NCBI GenBank assembly: GCA_031363085.1
Contig: JANLTU010000063.1
Coordinates: forward strand, 1-23,139
DNA length: 23,139 nucleotides
DNA from: UBA6921 sp031363085
GTDB lineage: Bacteria > Pseudomonadota > Gammaproteobacteria > SG8-11
Reading direction: 5' to 3'
Both the position numbers and the translations under genes were made by a program. Below, piece after piece: positions 8,090 to 15,393 of the stretch. The notes beneath the pieces are model-generated. The model saw only the letters and a list, made by a program, of their open reading frames with translations, did no database searches and was not told where the DNA came from. Positions within the stretch are counted from its first letter, which is position 1, and the number at the start of each line of letters is the position of its first letter.

Positions 8090-9855
8090 ATACTGGCCGC
8101 AGGCTGCGGCTGAAATTGACGCTGATGCAATTGTGCGTACACGCCGTTGCGCGCTAACAATTCGCGATGCGTGCCGTGCTCGACGATACGACCGTGGTCC
8201 AGCACCACGATCCGGTCCGCCTTCTCGATGGTGGACAGGCGATGCGCGATCACCAACGTGGTCCGATTCGACGTGAGGTTATCCAGCGCCGCCTGGATGT
8301 GCTGCTCGGCTTCCGAATCCAACGCCGAGGTCGCTTCGTCGAGAATCAACAGCGGCGCGTTTTTCAGCAAGGCACGCGCAATCGCAATGCGTTGACGCTG
8401 GCCGCCCGACAGCAAGACACCGTTCTCGCCCACCATGGTGTCAAAACCCTGCGGCAAGCGGCGAATGAATTCGGTGGCATGCGCCGCGTCCGCAGCGGCA
8501 GCCACGCTCTCCAGCCCAGATTCGGCCAAGTGCCCGTATGCGATATTTTGTGCGATGGTATCGTTGAACAAGGTAATGTCCTGGCTCACATAGGCAAACT
8601 GGCGCCGTAGATCCTGAAGCTTGAGCATGCCAATGTCTATGCCATCCAATAAAATCACGCCGCGCGTGGCGTCGTAGAAACGCGGCAATAAATTCACCAG
8701 CGTGCTCTTGCCACTGCCTGATTTGCCGACAATCGCGAGGGTCTGGCCGGGCTCGACCGCGAACGACACGCGCTCCAACACTTCCGCCGCGCCGCCCTGA
8801 TACACAAACGAAACATCGCGGAACTCGACGTGGCCGTGTGCACGTTGCAGTGCCTGCGTACCACCGTCGGTCTCTTCCGCAACGTCGAGAAATTCAAAAA
8901 TACTCTGTGCCGCAGCAATGCCGCTTTGCGTGGTGGTGTTGATTTGGGTCAAGCGTTTCATCGGCGAGAACAGTGCCATCAAGGCCAGCATGAAGGACAT
9001 AAACGTACCTACCGTCATCTCGTCACGCATCGAAGGTTGCGTCACGATGTACAACACGACGGCAAACGCCAGCGCACCGATCAGCATCGTGATCGGATCG
9101 GCCAGCGCGCCGGTCACGGTCATTTTTTTTTGCTGGCGACTGGCCATTTCGTTCGCGATGCTGAAGTGCTCGCGTTCATAGTTTTGCGTGCCATAAGTTT
9201 TAATCACGCGCTGGCCGTCGATGGCCTCATGCGCAACGCGCGTGACATCCCCCATTGAGGTTTGAATACGGCGCCCGATCAGGCGCAAGCGCTTACCGAT
9301 ACCCACCACCAGCAACGCAATCACCGGCCCAACCAATAAAAACAGCAGCGACAAGCGCCAGTTGTGGTAAATCATTGCGCCCAGCAAACCGACGATGGTC
9401 AGGTTGTCGCGTATCAAAATTAAAATCGCCTTGGACGAGGCGCTGTAGATTTGCTCGGTGTCGTAAATCAGTTTGGAGATCAACTGGCTCGACGGCGTGT
9501 TGTCGTAATACGACGCCGGCAACACCAGCAGCTTGTCGAACATTTGTTTGCGCACATCGCGGATCACGTTGCGCCCGACTTTCATTATGTAGGTGTCGGC
9601 CATGAAGCCGCCCACGCCACGCACCAAAAACACGGCGACTAATATAAAAGGGATATAGCGAATCGCATCGGGATCTTTATTAACGAAGATGCCATCCAGC
9701 ATCGGCTTGACGAGCAGAACAAACGCCGTGTCGCCGGCCGCTGCCACCACCATGCCCAGCACGGCAAAGATGAGCGTTTTCCAATACACGCGCATATAGC
9801 GCAGCAAGCGGCGGAATACCGCCGCTGCGAGGTATTGATCTTGTGCTGAGGACAT
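8086..9855 (-). CDS. msbA: Lipid A export ATP-binding/permease protein MsbA
   Basis: A 589-residue homodimeric ABC exporter that flips core-lipid A across the inner membrane. Residues 20-320 form the six-helix membrane domain. The nucleotide-binding domain carries Walker A GKSGSGKST at 377-385, the Q-loop at YVSQD, signature LSGGQ at 482-486, Walker B LLILDEATS at 502-510 and the switch His in IAHRLST. The neighbour lpxK supports MsbA over a drug or peptide exporter. The start overlaps the exbD stop by one base (TAATG). Confidence 0.97.
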   Translation of the reverse strand: MSSAQDQYLAAAVFRRLLRYMRVYWKTLIFAVLGMVVAAAGDTAFVLLVKPMLDGIFVNKDPDAIRYIPFILVAVFLVRGVGGFMADTYIMKVGRNVIRDVRKQMFDKLLVLPASYYDNTPSSQLISKLIYDTEQIYSASSKAILILIRDNLTIVGLLGAMIYHNWRLSLLFLLVGPVIALLVVGIGKRLRLIGRRIQTSMGDVTRVAHEAIDGQRVIKTYGTQNYEREHFSIANEMASRQQKKMTVTGALADPITMLIGALAFAVVLYIVTQPSMRDEMTVGTFMSFMLALMALFSPMKRLTQINTTTQSGIAAAQSIFEFLDVAEETDGGTQALQRAHGHVEFRDVSFVYQGGAAEVLERVSFAVEPGQTLAIVGKSGSGKSTLVNLLPRFYDATRGVILLDGIDIGMLKLQDLRRQFAYVSQDITLFNDTIAQNIAYGHLAESGLESVAAAADAAHATEFIRRLPQGFDTMVGENGVLLSGGQRQRIAIARALLKNAPLLILDEATSALDSEAEQHIQAALDNLTSNRTTLVIAHRLSTIEKADRIVVLDHGRIVEHGTHRELLARNGVYAQLHQRQFQPQPAASM

Positions 9856-10286
9856 TACTGCGACGATTTAGGCTGTTGCGCCGCGATGCTGATGCGCAAC
9901 AATCCGAGCTGACGTGCGGCATCCATCGCGGTCACCACCGCTTGGTGCGGCGTCTTGCCATCAGCACTGATGACCACGATCAATTCCTTGCGATCACGGC
10001 TTGCGATGACTTTTTCCATCGCACGTTTGACGGTACCAAGCTCGGTGTTGACCACCTCCTGACGATCAACAAAAAAACGCCCGTGCTCGTCGATGGCCAC
10101 GTCGATGGTTTTGACTTCCTGATCCGGTAATTTTTTCTGTGCGGCTTCCGGCAGGTTGATGGAAATTTCCGCCGCGTGTTTAAACGTGGTGGCCAACATG
10201 AAGAAGATCAGCAGCATCAACAAAATGTCGATCAGCGGAATCAGGATGATTTCCGGTTCCTCGCGGCGGCGCTGGCGCAGGTTCAC
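9855..10286 (-). CDS. exbD: ExbD/TolR-family biopolymer transport protein
   Basis: A 143-residue single-pass inner membrane protein. The membrane helix is about residues 13-34 (IILIPLIDILLMLLIFFML) with the conserved proton-path aspartate at D20; the rest is a periplasmic domain. It starts with GTG at 10286, overlapping the exbB stop in a GTGA arrangement, so the pair is translationally coupled. ExbBD uses the proton motive force to drive TonB or related partners. No tonB gene is next to it; instead it is fused by overlap to the msbA-lpxK operon. Confidence 0.93.
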   Translation of the reverse strand: MNLRQRRREEPEIILIPLIDILLMLLIFFMLATTFKHAAEISINLPEAAQKKLPDQEVKTIDVAIDEHGRFFVDRQEVVNTELGTVKRAMEKVIASRDRKELIVVISADGKTPHQAVVTAMDAARQLGLLRISIAAQQPKSSQ

Positions 10287-10927
10287 TTCTTTGCCTCGCG
10301 GGCTTCCTTGGCGTCCATCTGGTCGCGCTCACCCATCATCACTTCCACCAGCTTGATGGCCTCCTGTTCCATCGACACCGCCAGCTCGTCGACGCGGCGT
10401 TGAAAATGGCGATAGAAAATCAGCGCGGGAATCGCCACCACCAGCCCCGCTGCGGTTGCGATCATGATTTTTGAAATGCCGGAGCCAAGCGCTTGCGGAT
10501 TGCCGACACCCTGTGACGTCATGGTGGAAAATACTTCCATCAAACCTACCACCGAACCCAGTAGCCCGAGCAACGGTGCGATGGCCGCGATGGTGCCCAG
10601 TGTATTCAGAAAGCGCTCCATGTCATGAATCTCGTGACGCCCGGCGTCTTCGATGCTCTCTTTCATAACGGTGCGGCTGTTATGCCGATTCACCAAACCG
10701 GCCGCGAGCACCCGACCCAGCGGCGAACCGTCGCGCAGTGCGCGCAGGCTGTCGACGGTCAGCTCGTTCTTTTTGTGCCAGTTCCAGATCTGCGCCACCA
10801 AATGCTTGGGGATAATCTTCTTGGTTTGCAACGCCCAAAACCGTTCGACAATGATCGCCACTGAAGCGATCGAACACAAGATGATTGGCAGCATGAGAAA
10901 ACCGCCCGCTTGGATAATTTCAAACAC
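10283..10927 (-). CDS. exbB: ExbB/TolQ/MotA-family proton channel protein
   Basis: A 214-residue three-helix membrane protein of the MotA/TolQ/ExbB family. Membrane segments are about 8-29, 109-131 and 152-174, and the conserved stretch APLLGLLGSVVGLMEVF lies in the second. I chose GTG at 10927, because MFEIIQAGGFLMLP matches family starts and AAGGGA lies about ten bases upstream; the frame stays open further upstream but that part has no family character. It begins the overlapping exbB-exbD-msbA-lpxK-ycaR-kdsB-phosphatase operon. A 148-base gap separates it from comEC; only weak promoter-like boxes are visible there. Confidence 0.93.
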   Translation of the reverse strand: MFEIIQAGGFLMLPIILCSIASVAIIVERFWALQTKKIIPKHLVAQIWNWHKKNELTVDSLRALRDGSPLGRVLAAGLVNRHNSRTVMKESIEDAGRHEIHDMERFLNTLGTIAAIAPLLGLLGSVVGLMEVFSTMTSQGVGNPQALGSGISKIMIATAAGLVVAIPALIFYRHFQRRVDELAVSMEQEAIKLVEVMMGERDQMDAKEAREAKK

Positions 10928-11075
10928 AGTGTGATTCCCTTTGGTTAGATCGCAAGACTGCGACAATGTAACAAACTCAACCGAGCGCGGAAAGTCCGCT
11001 GACGCAATAACCACTCCCGCGCATCTGCAGGTGCATTCATATCGGCGGCAGGCGGCGTGAATTGAGCGCGCATGA

Positions 11076-13430
11076 TTATGGCGGCGTAACACGATGCCAG
11101 TAACGTTGCGCGCTGCTGCGAAACAGCTCAGGCGCGCTAATACCCGCCGTTCCGATTTGAAAACTGATCGCACCGGCAGTGGCGCTGTCCAGCAGGCGCG
11201 CATCAACATCGCGGTAGCGCTGTACCACCTTTGCTTTCGGGAAGCCAAAACGGTTGCGGTAGCCTACGGGAAACAAAGCGTAGCGCGGCGCGATGCTGTT
11301 CACAAACTCCGTTGACGAAGACGTGTTGCTGCCGTGATGCGGCGCGACTACGATGTCGGAGCGCAACAACGCGGCCGAATTGGCGAGCAGAAATTTCTCG
11401 GACGGAATTTCGATATCGCCCGGCAACAACACGCTGCCGCCGATGCTGCTCACGCGCAATACGCAGGAAACATCGTTGTCTTTTTTGCGGCGCAGCCCGG
11501 ACTCGACCGGCGGCGGATACAACACCGTGAAATCAACGCCGTCCCACTGCCACGCACGCGGCGTAGCGCAGGGCGTCGCGTCGGGTGCAAGTTGCAGCGG
11601 CACGCTGCTGCTGACTTCCGCTACATTCGTTTGGCGCAATACCGAACGCGCGCCGCCGATGTGATCGCTGTCGCTGTGGCTTAACATCATAATGTCAACA
11701 TCGCGCACGCCCAAATAACGCAAGTACGGCACCACTACCGCTTCGCCGGTGTCGAAGTGTTCGGAGAACTTCGGCCCGGTGTCGTAAATCAGCACGTGGT
11801 TGGCGGTGCGCACCACGGCAGAAAGCCCTTGCCCAATGTCCAGCAAGGTAAACCAGAATTCGCCCGGCTGCGGTGCTGGCGGCAGCACCAGGAACATCGG
11901 CGCCAGTGCTACGGCGCCAAGCCACCGTGCCGGCACACCGCGTGGCAGCAACAGCCACAGCGTGCCGAGGCTGCCGACCAGCACTGTCCAGGTGTGTGGC
12001 ACATGCTGTGTCCACTGCGCCCAGGTCGTGTCGGCGGCGCGTTCCAGAAACCACCACACCGGCACCACCGACCACTGCGCCCAGTGCAGAAAAAATTCGC
12101 CCACCGCTTGCGCCACCGACAGCGTGAGTGCGCCGGCCAGTGTCAACGGCACCGTCACGATATTGAACCACGGCACGGCGATGAGATTAGTCAAGGGTGC
12201 GATCATGCTGGTGCGCTGAAACAACACCAGCATCAGCGGCAGCATGCCCAGCGCCACCACCCACTGCACCCGCCCCCACTTCCACCACCAGTTCGGCTCG
12301 CCCCAACGCGCGTGCATCGCGAATAAAATCACCGCGACCGCGCCGAACGACAACCAGAAACCGGCTTGCAATACCGCGAGCGGGTCCAGCAGCAACACGG
12401 CGAGCAGCGAAAGCGCCAGGACACGACTGGCGGGAATACGGCGCTGCATGATGATCGCCGCCATCACCACGCCAACCATCACCAGCGAGCGCTGCGTCGG
12501 CACGGAAAATCCCGCCAGCGCCGCGTACACGGTGGCCGCGAGCAGCGCGACCACGGCGGCGGCTTTCGGCGCCGGCCACCACAAGGTGGCCTTGCTCGAC
12601 CACGCCCAGACACGGCGCGTCAGAAAGAACATCACGCCGGCGATGAAGCCGATGTGCAACCCGGAAATCGAAATCATATGCGTGGTGCCGGTGCGATTAA
12701 GCACCTCCCACTGCGCTTCGCTGAAGTCCTGCGTGACACCGATGGCGAGCGCCGCAACGATGGCCTGATGCGGCTGTTCATATAAAGCCTGCGAAATTTT
12801 TTCAGCCAAGTCCTGACGCCAGCGGTCCAGCGGGCGCGCGAACGGCGCACTTTCCAACAACTCATAACCGGGCGACACATCGGACTCGCTCGGTTCGGCA
12901 TCGCCAGCGCCGCGTGCCACACGTACATAGCCGGTGGCACGCACGCCTTGCTGATACAGCCAGCCTTCGAAATCGAAACCGCCCGGATTCATAAACCCAT
13001 GCGGACGTTTCAAGCGCAGCGTGAAGCGCCAGCGGTCACCGACCCGCACATCGGCGCTGGTAGTACGCCACGACAAACGCACCCGGCCGGGAAGCGGCAG
13101 GGCTTGCTCCTTGAGTTGCAGCGCTTGTACATCGAATAAGAAGCGCACATCGTGCTCGGTCTGCGTCGGCAAGCTGGCAATGGCGCCCTCGGCGATCAAA
13201 TCCACGCCTTCATGTTCCGGCGCCAGACCGCCCTGCGCCAGCATCCACTGCGCGCGCAACAAAGCCCAGAAAAATCCGCACGCCAGCCACAAGGGCAAGC
13301 GTGCTGCGGGCCAGCTCCACGCCATCACGCCCAACGGTATTAACAGCGCGCACCAGCCCCAATCCGGCAACTGTGCGAACTGTTGTACCGCGAAAATTCC
13401 GGCCAAAAACGCAAGGGCGCCTGCACGCAT
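11076..13430 (-). CDS. comEC: DNA internalization competence protein ComEC/Rec2
   Basis: A 784-residue multi-pass protein forming the inner membrane channel for single-stranded DNA in natural transformation. The order is: two N-terminal membrane helices, a DUF4131 domain (about 75-170), the Competence domain with the GTTHMISISGLHIG motif near 248-261 and many helices to about 510, then a C-terminal metallo-beta-lactamase domain with SHSDSDHIGG near 584-593 and a later HHGSNTSSS. The MBL metal ligands look intact. I used ATG at 13430; a TTG one codon upstream is the other option. A promoter lies at 13473-13500 and a three-codon leader overlaps the start. No other competence genes are in the window. 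Confidence 0.95.
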   Translation of the reverse strand: MRAGALAFLAGIFAVQQFAQLPDWGWCALLIPLGVMAWSWPAARLPLWLACGFFWALLRAQWMLAQGGLAPEHEGVDLIAEGAIASLPTQTEHDVRFLFDVQALQLKEQALPLPGRVRLSWRTTSADVRVGDRWRFTLRLKRPHGFMNPGGFDFEGWLYQQGVRATGYVRVARGAGDAEPSESDVSPGYELLESAPFARPLDRWRQDLAEKISQALYEQPHQAIVAALAIGVTQDFSEAQWEVLNRTGTTHMISISGLHIGFIAGVMFFLTRRVWAWSSKATLWWPAPKAAAVVALLAATVYAALAGFSVPTQRSLVMVGVVMAAIIMQRRIPASRVLALSLLAVLLLDPLAVLQAGFWLSFGAVAVILFAMHARWGEPNWWWKWGRVQWVVALGMLPLMLVLFQRTSMIAPLTNLIAVPWFNIVTVPLTLAGALTLSVAQAVGEFFLHWAQWSVVPVWWFLERAADTTWAQWTQHVPHTWTVLVGSLGTLWLLLPRGVPARWLGAVALAPMFLVLPPAPQPGEFWFTLLDIGQGLSAVVRTANHVLIYDTGPKFSEHFDTGEAVVVPYLRYLGVRDVDIMMLSHSDSDHIGGARSVLRQTNVAEVSSSVPLQLAPDATPCATPRAWQWDGVDFTVLYPPPVESGLRRKKDNDVSCVLRVSSIGGSVLLPGDIEIPSEKFLLANSAALLRSDIVVAPHHGSNTSSSTEFVNSIAPRYALFPVGYRNRFGFPKAKVVQRYRDVDARLLDSATAGAISFQIGTAGISAPELFRSSAQRYWHRVTPP

Positions 13431-13441
13431 CAATGAAGCAT
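13430..13441 (-). promoter_or_regulatory. Three-codon leader ORF (Met-Leu-His) overlapping the comEC start
   Basis: On the minus strand AGGA (13448-13451) is followed six bases later by ATG CTT CAT TGA, whose stop shares a base with the comEC ATG (TGATG). comEC itself has no well-placed ribosome-binding site, so ribosomes may load on this leader and restart. The geometry is seen in the sequence; coupling is inferred. Confidence 0.3.
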
Positions 13442-13472
13442 AGATGGTCCTACGCGAAGTGTCGCTGCGACG

Positions 13473-13500
13473 TTTATTGCAAGGCTACAATTAAAGTCAA
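13473..13500 (-). promoter_or_regulatory. Candidate sigma-70 promoter for comEC
   Basis: On the minus strand TTGACT (13495-13500) and AATAAA (13473-13478) are separated by 16 bases. The start point would be near 13466, giving a leader of about 36 bases to comEC. The element lies just outside the GNAT gene stop at 13507. Confidence 0.5.
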
Positions 13501-13506
13501 GTCCGA

Positions 13507-13938
13507 TCACTCCGGCGGCGTGACGTTTTCTGAAAAATGATACCCGGCCCGCGTCATCCCTTCACGATCATAAAAACGGTGCGCGTCGGTTCGATGCATT
13601 CCGGAATCCAGATGCAGTTGGGAACAAGCTTCTTGGGCGGCGTGGGCTCTGAGCCAGGCAAGCAAACGGTGTCCATGCCCGTGGGAGCGATGTGTTGACA
13701 AGGTGGCCAGATCGTCCACGTACAGGAACCGCCCCCACGCCAGATTTTCTATAATCCTGAATCCGGCAACCGCCACGCAACCTTCTGCCGCCTGCACAAA
13801 CGCCAAGCGGTAGCCGGATTTTTCTTGGCTCCGGACGCGTGCAAGAAACTGCTCTTCCGCCACATGCGGACGCAACTCACGCATGACCAAGTAGCAATTC
13901 ATAATGTCTGCGTCGGTGCTTGCGATACCAATGTTCAT
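13507..13938 (-). CDS. GNAT-family N-acetyltransferase
   Basis: A 143-residue acetyl-CoA-dependent acetyltransferase. The typical GNAT order is visible: strand-rich N terminus, a beta4 region with FLYVDDLATLSTHRSHGHGHRL in two steps (VDDL then the R/Q-x-x-G-x-G/A-like pyrophosphate loop HRSHGHGHR near residues 85-93), and the C-terminal DAHRFYDREGMTRAGYHF, a standard GNAT end. I chose ATG at 13938 because GAGGAA sits just upstream and family similarity starts there; the frame is open further upstream without GNAT character. The substrate is unknown. It is the first of a string of small accessory genes on the minus strand. Confidence 0.85.
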   Translation of the reverse strand: MNIGIASTDADIMNCYLVMRELRPHVAEEQFLARVRSQEKSGYRLAFVQAAEGCVAVAGFRIIENLAWGRFLYVDDLATLSTHRSHGHGHRLLAWLRAHAAQEACSQLHLDSGMHRTDAHRFYDREGMTRAGYHFSENVTPPE

Positions 13939-13980
13939 GTTTCCTCGGAAGTTTGCGCACGGTGTGCGTTGTGAGTTTAA

Positions 13981-14031
13981 GACACCGACTAAACAGCGCC
14001 GGGTTCTGCCGGTTCGCTGGAATGCGGTGTC
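13981..14031. repeat. Two-step imperfect hairpin between the GNAT and M15 peptidase genes
   Basis: Outer arms GACACCG (13981-13987) and CGGTGTC (14025-14031) pair perfectly. An internal loop of 6 and 7 or 5 bases follows, then inner arms CAGCG/CGCTG (13994-13998, 14015-14019) and CCGG/CCGG (13999-14002, 14009-14012) with a two-base TT bulge. The overall shape recalls an integron attC site, but the GTT/AAC core boxes are missing. There is no T-tract, so it is not a standard terminator. Confidence 0.4.
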
Positions 14032-14046
14032 GGGTGTCAGGCACCC
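14032..14046. repeat. REP-like palindrome GGGTG-tcagg-CACCC
   Basis: A 5-base-pair palindrome around GTCAGGCAC forms the extreme 3' end of the M15 peptidase gene, supplying its last residues and stop codon. It touches the hairpin at 13981-14031, and both share the GGTGTC word. Short GGTGCCTGACACC-like palindromes are frequent repeats in several proteobacteria, as I recall; no other copy was noticed in this window. Confidence 0.3.
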
Positions 14047-14555
14047 CTGAAACACCAGTGCCATGGCTCGTACTGGTAACCACAAGAATTTTCTTGCGGA
14101 AAAGACAAGTAGAATCCGAAGCTATTCGCGCGGCTTGCCAACCAACGAAATGCCGGCGTTACCGCAAACGAAACTTCCAGCAACGCACTGCCGGGCGTGG
14201 CAAGGTCCACAGCGCAGCCGGTGTGATGCTCACTGTAACCCGGCGGCGCGCAAACTTTTAGGATGTCCTGGATGCCGGCTCCGGCATCCAGTTTGCGGCG
14301 AATAATGTCTTTTTGCCGCTCGATGCTGCGAAAGCCCGAGACCATAAACAGCGTGATGTGATCCGCGCCTGCCGCGCTCTTGAGCGTCCACCACGCACGC
14401 GCGGCGGCTGGAATCAACAGGTGCTGTCGCCCGTCCGCGCCGATCTCGGCCACTTCAAGACCCTCAGCTTCCCGATACTCACGCAGGCCACGGGCGGCGA
14501 GTGAGGCGCTGGAAATTCCAAGCGCTTCAAGGATTGAGGTCGTGGCGGAATTCAT
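14037..14555 (-). CDS. M15-family D-Ala-D-Ala carboxypeptidase (VanY/LdcB-like), no signal peptide
   Basis: A 172-residue zinc peptidase. Motifs of M15B enzymes are present: SGFRS at 73-77, S108-x-H110-x-x-G-x-A-x-D117 (SEHHTGCAVD) with H110 and D117 as zinc ligands, and E163-P-W-H166 with catalytic Glu and third ligand His. These enzymes trim the terminal D-Ala from peptidoglycan peptides. No signal peptide or membrane helix is visible, although the substrate is normally periplasmic; the true start could differ, but no better in-frame start with a signal was seen. The C-terminal tail after EPWHW is only five residues, and the last codons coincide with a REP-like palindrome, so the tail may have been altered. 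Confidence 0.85.
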   Translation of the reverse strand: MNSATTSILEALGISSASLAARGLREYREAEGLEVAEIGADGRQHLLIPAAARAWWTLKSAAGADHITLFMVSGFRSIERQKDIIRRKLDAGAGIQDILKVCAPPGYSEHHTGCAVDLATPGSALLEVSFAVTPAFRWLASRANSFGFYLSFPQENSCGYQYEPWHWCFRGA

Positions 14556-14654
14556 GGGTTTGACGATGTTCTCTCACATCTCGGCTCTAACGATCATGGC
14601 GAATCTCTCGGCACCAACGCGCAGCTATTCGGTGCCCACATTTTCTGAACGCCT

Positions 14655-15101
14655 CTAGCCGGGTTTTGGGTAAGACTGCACCAACGAAAACGCATCGGGT
14701 GATGTGCCGGTCTGCTGGATGAGCCGGAGTTTTTCAAGCGCCTCGCCGACCGACGGCAAGTGGCCTTTTTGAATCCACCACAATGCCAGATGCGCCTCGC
14801 TCAATTTTGTAAACCATGCGGTCTTCGACCTCAGCAGTTCAAGGTGTTTTGAGCCATAAACATAGTGTTTTAAATCTTCCAGCGTCGCCCACACCGACAG
14901 GTTGAGCAAGATGCGCTGGTCCTCGAACGGTCGCAAATAGGTGGCGTTGCCGGTGTCGGCCTGGAAACGCCATACGAATCCCGCGCTGCTGTCGGCCAGT
15001 GCATTTATTTCATCCAGCCGCTGCACGAAACCCGACATGACGGGATCATCGAGATCCGCCTTCATGCGCGCGATGTTCACTTGGGCAAGCTGGTAGTCCA
15101 T
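14655..15101 (-). CDS. DUF3291 family protein
   Basis: A 148-residue soluble protein. The sequence starts YQLAQVNIARMKADLDDPVM and continues through GFVWRFQ, LNLSVWATLEDLKHYVYGSKH and WWIQKGHLPSVGEALEKL; this pattern is that of DUF3291, predicted to be a dimeric alpha/beta-barrel fold related to monooxygenase-like proteins. The biochemical role is unknown. Upstream, 15 bases away and in the same frame, lies the stop codon of a short DUF998-like frame, so both are probably on one transcript. No strong ribosome-binding site precedes the ATG. Confidence 0.8.
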   Translation of the reverse strand: MDYQLAQVNIARMKADLDDPVMSGFVQRLDEINALADSSAGFVWRFQADTGNATYLRPFEDQRILLNLSVWATLEDLKHYVYGSKHLELLRSKTAWFTKLSEAHLALWWIQKGHLPSVGEALEKLRLIQQTGTSPDAFSLVQSYPKPG

Positions 15102-15116
15102 AACACGCTCGTCTAT

Positions 15117-15284
15117 TCACGCAACACGAACCGGACTGTTATACGGAACCTCGGCAAAGTCGAGCTCGCTTACCGCATTCGTGAGTTGGCTGAAACCCGG
15201 GCGCTGCGCTGAAAAAATCACCAGGGCCAAAATGAAAACAACCGGCGCCAACACACCACACCATGCAAAATGCCGTTCCATCAT
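15117..15284 (-). pseudogene. N-terminal remnant of a DUF998 membrane protein (55 codons)
   Basis: I translated this by hand from ATG ATG at 15284. It gives a charged start (MMERHF), one hydrophobic helix (about 10-26) and then the motif RPGFSQLTNAVSELDF at 28-43. This matches the start of DUF998 proteins, where a first helix is followed by RPGYSHL-x-x-x-ISELG. DUF998 proteins have about 200 residues and several helices; here a TGA stops the frame after 55 codons. I read it as a truncated remnant, although a retained small membrane protein is possible. It is in frame with the DUF3291 gene across that single stop. Confidence 0.55.
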
Positions 15285-15393
15285 GTTGACTGCTTGGTAA
15301 AATTAAAAACTGATCGTAGCACTCTCGTGCAAGCCTAATCCATGGAACTGATTGCAGACGAGCAAGCGGCTTGGTGGCGCCTCCACGAACCAA

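Noticed and set aside
10928..11075. Promoter for exbB in the 148-base gap after comEC
   Set aside because: The best pair (TTGTTA with GATCTA, 17 bases apart on the minus strand) is too weak in the -10 box to list as a feature.
13981..14031. A true integron attC site
   Set aside because: The required GTT/AAC core boxes are missing at the outer arms, and no integrase gene is in the window; only the shape is similar.
15139..15393. 84-codon minus-strand frame with Cys and Gly richness
   Set aside because: It overlaps the DUF998 remnant in a different frame, and only the remnant frame shows a recognisable family motif.
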